A stretch of 7,768 bases of DNA from NCBI GenBank assembly GCA_905236535.1, contig CAJOQN010000114.1:1-7768 (forward strand), read 5' to 3'. The notes beneath the pieces are model-generated. The model was not told where the DNA came from, searched no databases, and saw only the letters and a list, made by a program, of their open reading frames with translations. The position numbers and the translations under genes were made by a program. Positions 1 through 4,800 of the stretch are shown here, piece by piece; the stretch's first letter is position 1; each line of letters starts with the position of its first letter. The stretch comes from an uncultured Bacilli bacterium (lineage in GTDB: Bacteria; Bacillota_I; Bacilli_A; RFN20; CAG-826).

Positions 1-1775
1 CGCGCACGTCCTCGTTCTACCGCATACCGTCCGAAGAGGAACACTTCAAGGACTATGCCGTGACAGGCGTCCGCTATTGGTTCGACAACGATATATCTAC
101 TATGCAGACGGAAGCGTATGATGCCGAAAGCAGGACTCTCAACCTGTCACATCTGGCAGAAGGCGCCCACATCCTCAACTATCAGGTCGTCAGCAGCGAC
201 GGACAGCTGTCGCCGGTACGCAGTGCCGCCGTTGACCGTTGGCTCTACGACATTTACGTGAGCAAGACCGAGGAGTATTCCGGCAAGTCCGTCAGCGAGG
301 ACCCGCTTTTTGCGACAAAGCCGGACCTGAAACTGCACTACCTCCCGACAGATCTTGGCGTCAGGGGACACCTTACTGTGGACGACGATGCCACGTTGTC
401 TCTGGGCAAGTATGTCCAGACCGTCAATCTTGGGTCGCAGACATCAAGCCGCTTCACCAAGACCGGTATCGACTACTACCATCCCACGACCCTTGTCAAC
501 CATGGCTTTGTGCGTGCTGACAGCGTCATTGTCAAGATGAACGTCTGCCGCGACCGCTGGCACTTCGTCACGCTGCCTTTCAATGCCAGTGTAAGTGACA
601 TCGACGTGCCCGGCGACACCTATTGGGCACTGCGCAGGTACGACGGCGAGGCTCGTGCCGCTGGCATGATGACGGACACATGGGACGACGTCAAGGCAGG
701 TGACCGCATCGAGGCGAGGAAGGGCTATATCCTGCAGCTCACCAAGGATGGGCAGGGACAGGCTTCGCTCCTGACCTTCAAGGCGATAAACGACACACGC
801 AAGAACGACATCTTCGCCACACAGGATGTCACGCTGCCTCTGGAGGAACACCAGGCTGAGTTTGCACACAATCGCAGCTGGAATCTTGTAGGCAATCCAT
901 ATCCGTGTTTCTACGACAGTCGCTACATAGCTCATGACGGTAACATAATCGTGTGGAACGGCAACGGCTATCAGGCATACTCTCTGACTGACGACAAATA
1001 CGTCCTCATGCCGTTCGAGTCATTCTTCGTGCAGCGTCCGGTAAATAGCGCCGACATTACCTTCAGTCGTGAGGGTCGTCAGGATACGCACGAGGCAAGG
1101 ACGCTGGCCGAGGCTCGCACGTCTGCCGGTGTAGTTCCGGCGCGCAGGATCCTTAATTTCACCCTGTCCGACGGTACCGATACGGATGTCAGCAGGGTCG
1201 TCGTCAACGAACGTTCCTCAGCAGGCTACGAGAGCGACAGGGATGCGCCGAAATTCATGCAGGATGTCCCGCTGTCGCCCCAGCTGTTCAGCATAGACCG
1301 TGGTGTGCGCTATGCCATTAACGAGCGTCCGCATGGCGACGGAATCGTGACCTTCTCCATATATGCCCCGGTTGCAGGCGAATATCGTTTCAGCCTCAGC
1401 GGCGACGCGGGCCTGCCTGCCGGACAGGCAGGTGACGTCACCGTACTGGATACCGGCACGGGCATCGTGTGGCCAATGTCTCAAGGCGACTACGTCTTCG
1501 AGGCAAGGGCAGGCATGGACAATGCCAGGCTCGTAGTGTCCCTCACGGGAAATGTTACGTCCGTTTCACAGGTCGAGGCGTTTGGCGACGGCGAGATCAA
1601 GGCCGTGGACGGCAGGATAGAGTTCTCATTCGGCCGTGCAAAGAGCATCAGCGTGTTTGGGACGGACGGCAGGAAGCACTACGGCGGCACCGTATCCGCC
1701 GCAACAGTCACTCTGCCTTCTGGCGTCTATATCGTGAACGTTGACGGAATATCTGAAAAAATCGTGATAAAGTAA
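1..1775 (+). CDS. 3' part of a large Bacteroidota surface protein with a C-terminal sorting-like domain (5' truncated by window edge)
   Basis: The reading frame is open from base 3, giving 590 visible codons, and ends at TAA 1773-1775. The GTG at 60 lies inside continuous coding (..KDYAVTGVRYWFDND..), so the true start is upstream. The visible protein opens with a YWFDND-type repeat ending in a 'DGQLSPVRS' stretch (about 66-245), a unit that in relatives is usually tandem; only one full copy is visible. A long beta-rich region follows, with the signatures RWHFVTLPFN (about 550-584) and NRSWNLVGNPYP (870-905), then FESFFVQRP and YAINERPHGDG. I associate these with the C-terminal regions of Bacteroides/Prevotella LRR-type surface proteins. 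The last 63 residues (1584-1772) end in LPSGVYIVNVDG..EKIVIK, resembling a type A sorting domain of the type IX secretion system. No enzyme motif is seen. The likely role is a surface-anchored or secreted adhesin or binding protein; the ligand is unknown. The next gene starts 8 bases downstream. Confidence 0.88.
   Translation, partial: RTSSFYRIPSEEEHFKDYAVTGVRYWFDNDISTMQTEAYDAESRTLNLSHLAEGAHILNYQVVSSDGQLSPVRSAAVDRWLYDIYVSKTEEYSGKSVSEDPLFATKPDLKLHYLPTDLGVRGHLTVDDDATLSLGKYVQTVNLGSQTSSRFTKTGIDYYHPTTLVNHGFVRADSVIVKMNVCRDRWHFVTLPFNASVSDIDVPGDTYWALRRYDGEARAAGMMTDTWDDVKAGDRIEARKGYILQLTKDGQGQASLLTFKAINDTRKNDIFATQDVTLPLEEHQAEFAHNRSWNLVGNPYPCFYDSRYIAHDGNIIVWNGNGYQAYSLTDDKYVLMPFESFFVQRPVNSADITFSREGRQDTHEARTLAEARTSAGVVPARRILNFTLSDGTDTDVSRVVVNERSSAGYESDRDAPKFMQDVPLSPQLFSIDRGVRYAINERPHGDGIVTFSIYAPVAGEYRFSLSGDAGLPAGQAGDVTVLDTGTGIVWPMSQGDYVFEARAGMDNARLVVSLTGNVTSVSQVEAFGDGEIKAVDGRIEFSFGRAKSISVFGTDGRKHYGGTVSAATVTLPSGVYIVNVDGISEKIVIK
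1412..1432. repeat. Perfect 8-bp inverted repeat with 5-base loop inside the first gene
   Basis: CCTGCCTG at 1412-1419 is the exact reverse complement of CAGGCAGG at 1425-1432, with the loop CCGGA between them. The outer G1411/T1433 could add a wobble pair. It lies inside the coding frame and encodes part of LPAGQAG, in a turn between two beta strands. It has no T-tract, so it is not an intrinsic terminator. It could be chance codon choice in GC-rich DNA, or a small palindromic (REP-like) element tolerated in frame. One copy alone cannot separate these. Confidence 0.6.
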
Positions 1776-1783
1776 CATATACA

Positions 1784-1861
1784 ATGAAAAATATAGGAAC
1801 AAGACTGCATACCTGTCTCTTGCTGGCCGTTGCCTTGCTTTGGGCAAGTGCCGTACAGGCC
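1784..1861 (+). other. Signal peptide coding region (residues 1-26)
   Basis: The N-terminus has Lys2, Arg7 and His9, then the hydrophobic core CLLLAVALLWASA, and ends AVQA before Gln27. This fits signal peptidase I (A-x-A-like, small residue at -1). There is no lipobox: Cys11 sits before the hydrophobic core, so a lipoprotein is unlikely. The protein is therefore predicted to be exported to the periplasm and perhaps further, consistent with its sorting-like C-terminal tail. Confidence 0.85.
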
Positions 1862-4800
1862 CAGGCAGACGGCTACCGGCTTGAGATTGCGGCACTGCCG
1901 TCTGTGGCAGGTTCGTTCAATACCAGTTCTGCCACCTTGGAGGCAGGCCAGACCATTCACCTGTATGCATATAGCAACAGCAATTTCTCCTTCGTCCGGT
2001 GGAAGGATGCCGACGGCAATGTCGTGTCCGGGCAAATGGATTTCACCTACACCATGCCTTCGCATGACAGCCGGCTGATTGCCGAGTATGCGTACAACCC
2101 TGCAAACCCTGCAAACCCTGCCAGGAACTATTGGAACAAGAACTTGGGCGAGGTCATAGTCGATGACTTTACGGCCGGTTCCTTGCAGAGTGCCGTCAAG
2201 GCGGCCATAGGCAGCAGCTCGTCGTCGGACGTGTCGATGATTACCGTGGCAGGAATCGTCAACAACAACGACTTAGGCATCATCAATACCTATTCCAACT
2301 GCCAGTTGCTGGACCTCTGCCGTGTAAGTGGCATCACCGGCGTGCCGTCGTATGCCTTTGACTATACCAAGTTGGAGTCAGCCTATCTGCCGGCCTCCGT
2401 CGAGAAGATCGGCTACAGGGCATTCTACCAGTGCAGTCAGCTTTCGTCGCTTATCGTATATGCAATGACGCCGCCTGCGCTGGAAAGCGACGTGTTCACC
2501 GGAGTACCGGGGGATTTGGTCGTATATGTCCCCGCGGCAGCCATTGCACGGTATCAGGATGCCTCGGTTTGGAAAGGGTTCACCATATTGCCCATTCAGG
2601 AGGACATTCGCAGTCTGTCCGTGTCATTGCCCGAAGGCGTAGATCCCAAGGACTATTCCCGGATGTGGCTGGAACTGACCAATGCCAGGAGCGGACAGCG
2701 TATGCATTACGTTATGACCGACCGCCAGACTTACACCTTTGCCAACATCATACGCAATACTGAATGGAACGTCGTCCTGCGCAACGAGCGTGGCGATGTC
2801 TTCGGACACATCGATGGGGTTGAGGTAAGGGACGAGGATGTGTCCGTCGTATTAACGGACCTGTCCAGGCCTCAGGACATCACCATTGAGGTAAGGACGC
2901 CCGACGGTGTCGCGGTGACCGGAAACACGCAGGTCACATGGACCGATGCGAATGGCGGCTACCTTGCTCAGGGATATTCCGTTTCCGGACTTCCCGTGGG
3001 GGCACACGTCAGTTACCGCGTAGAACTGTCGCAGGACCTGGCCATGCAGTACGTTGCACCCCAGGCTGCGGAATATGTGTCGGGCGATGGCGGCAACGAT
3101 GTCGTATGTCAGTTGGAACCTATTGGACGCATACGTCTTACAGGCATTGTCCGTGATGCGGCGACAGGCCTTCCGTTGGACGGTGCCACTGTCAGTGCCT
3201 CACAGACATTCGGTAAATACGGCAAGACTGTCAACTACCGTACAGACAGGAACGGTGCGTTTGCCCTCGACGTGGCCAACGTGCCCACGTCGCTGGCCGT
3301 CGCAGCAGCCGATTACGTAAGCCAGACCCTTGACGACGCCGATGGCAATTTTGAGGGAACGGACGTAATAGTCGTTCCGGACATATTGCTAAGGCCCGTA
3401 ACAGGAGCAACCGTTAGCATCGGATTCACCTATACGGATGTCAACGGCGACAGGCAGAAATGGTACAGCGACTATCAGAACATAGACTATACGTTGTTCA
3501 ACGTGACCGGGAATCGGGCTGTCACGCAGTTCAGCGTGCAATATCCGCAAATCGTGCTGTTGGAGGAGATCGGGGATGGCGATGTGTTGCGTCTGACGGC
3601 AAGGAGCCGTACCGGAGCGTTTATGCCGGTAGAGACGCAGGTATCCGTTTCCGGCCAGAAGGCAGCGGCCACGTTCGACATTGTAGAGCTTGGCAAGATT
3701 ATGTCCACGTTCACGAAGACAGGCAATGCTTCAGTCGTAGGCACGCTGTACGACGCTGCAGGCAAACTCGTCAGGACGTATGCCTACACCGATGCCCGGC
3801 TGACCATAGGAGACCTGACCGACGGCAGATACACACTCGTCACAATGGGTGACAGCCGTCTCTTCAACACGATCTACGACATGACACAGTTGTCCCTGTC
3901 CGGCCTGGCCGAGGGCGTGGATTACGTCAGCAATACGGTAGAGGTCAGGAGTGGCAGCGTAAGCACCATAGACATTGCCGAAGTACCCAGGTTGGACAAA
4001 AGCAAGCTCTATTATACTGGCGACAACACGTCGTTCACCGTAAACAAGCCAAGTATAGTGGTGGGCAACTACCTCACCCTTACAGGCCGTATAGACTTCA
4101 AGTCCGCCTATGCGGCAGCAGTAGGCAACGTAAGCATGATCGTCGATTTGCCGGAGTCCTGTCAGTTCGTGGAGAATTCCGTGATGGTCGGTAATACCAC
4201 AGGCAGCTATACGCTCAACGGCAATCAGCTGACCATACCCGTGTCCCGCTATACCGACCGTGTACGTTTCTGTGTCATACCAACACTTGGCGGAGAGTTC
4301 TCCCCCAGTGCCTTCGTCAGCTTTGACCTGGACGGCGAGACGCTGAGCCAGCCTATCGGCTCGGCTACCTACACGGCCAGGAACCTGTCCATATCCGTAC
4401 CGTCCACGGTGGCAAAGACGACGATTCCCATCTGCGGAACGGCAATAGGAGCATCGTCGGTAGAGATATACGACAACGGCGTGCTGATTGGGCAGACGAC
4501 CTCAAAGGCAAACGGTACATGGGCAACCACCTGCGAACTTAACGATGCCTACAACCTCTCTACGCACAATATTCAGGCAAAGGTCCGTACCAGACAGGAT
4601 GTCGGGTTGGTGTCTGATGTCCTGCCTGTCTTCTACAATAAGAATCATGTTTCTCTGAAGAACGTGCTGATGACTTTCTACAACAGTTACCTTCGTCAAA
4701 ACGTAAATGTCACGTTTGATTTTGAAAAGGGGACTACTACGCCGTCATCCTATATGTTCTATACAGGCACGAATATATCGTTTGTAACAGACCTTACTAC

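Noticed and set aside
444..935. 163-codon open frame on the minus strand
   Set aside because: It lies wholly inside the well-supported plus-strand surface protein, begins without a signal or recognisable motif, and is expected by chance opposite GC-rich coding DNA.
1412..1432. Palindrome as an intrinsic terminator
   Set aside because: It sits inside a coding frame that continues for over 340 bases and has no following T run.
1727..2065. Minus-strand open frame spanning the junction between the first two genes
   Set aside because: Antisense shadow across two real genes; its protein shows no domain and scattered Cys/Arg/His content typical of shadow frames.
3460..3852. 130-codon plus-strand frame in another phase
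   Set aside because: Overlaps the continuous 1938-residue frame. Its product is Arg/Cys/His-rich with no motif, and there is no sign of a frameshift in the host gene.
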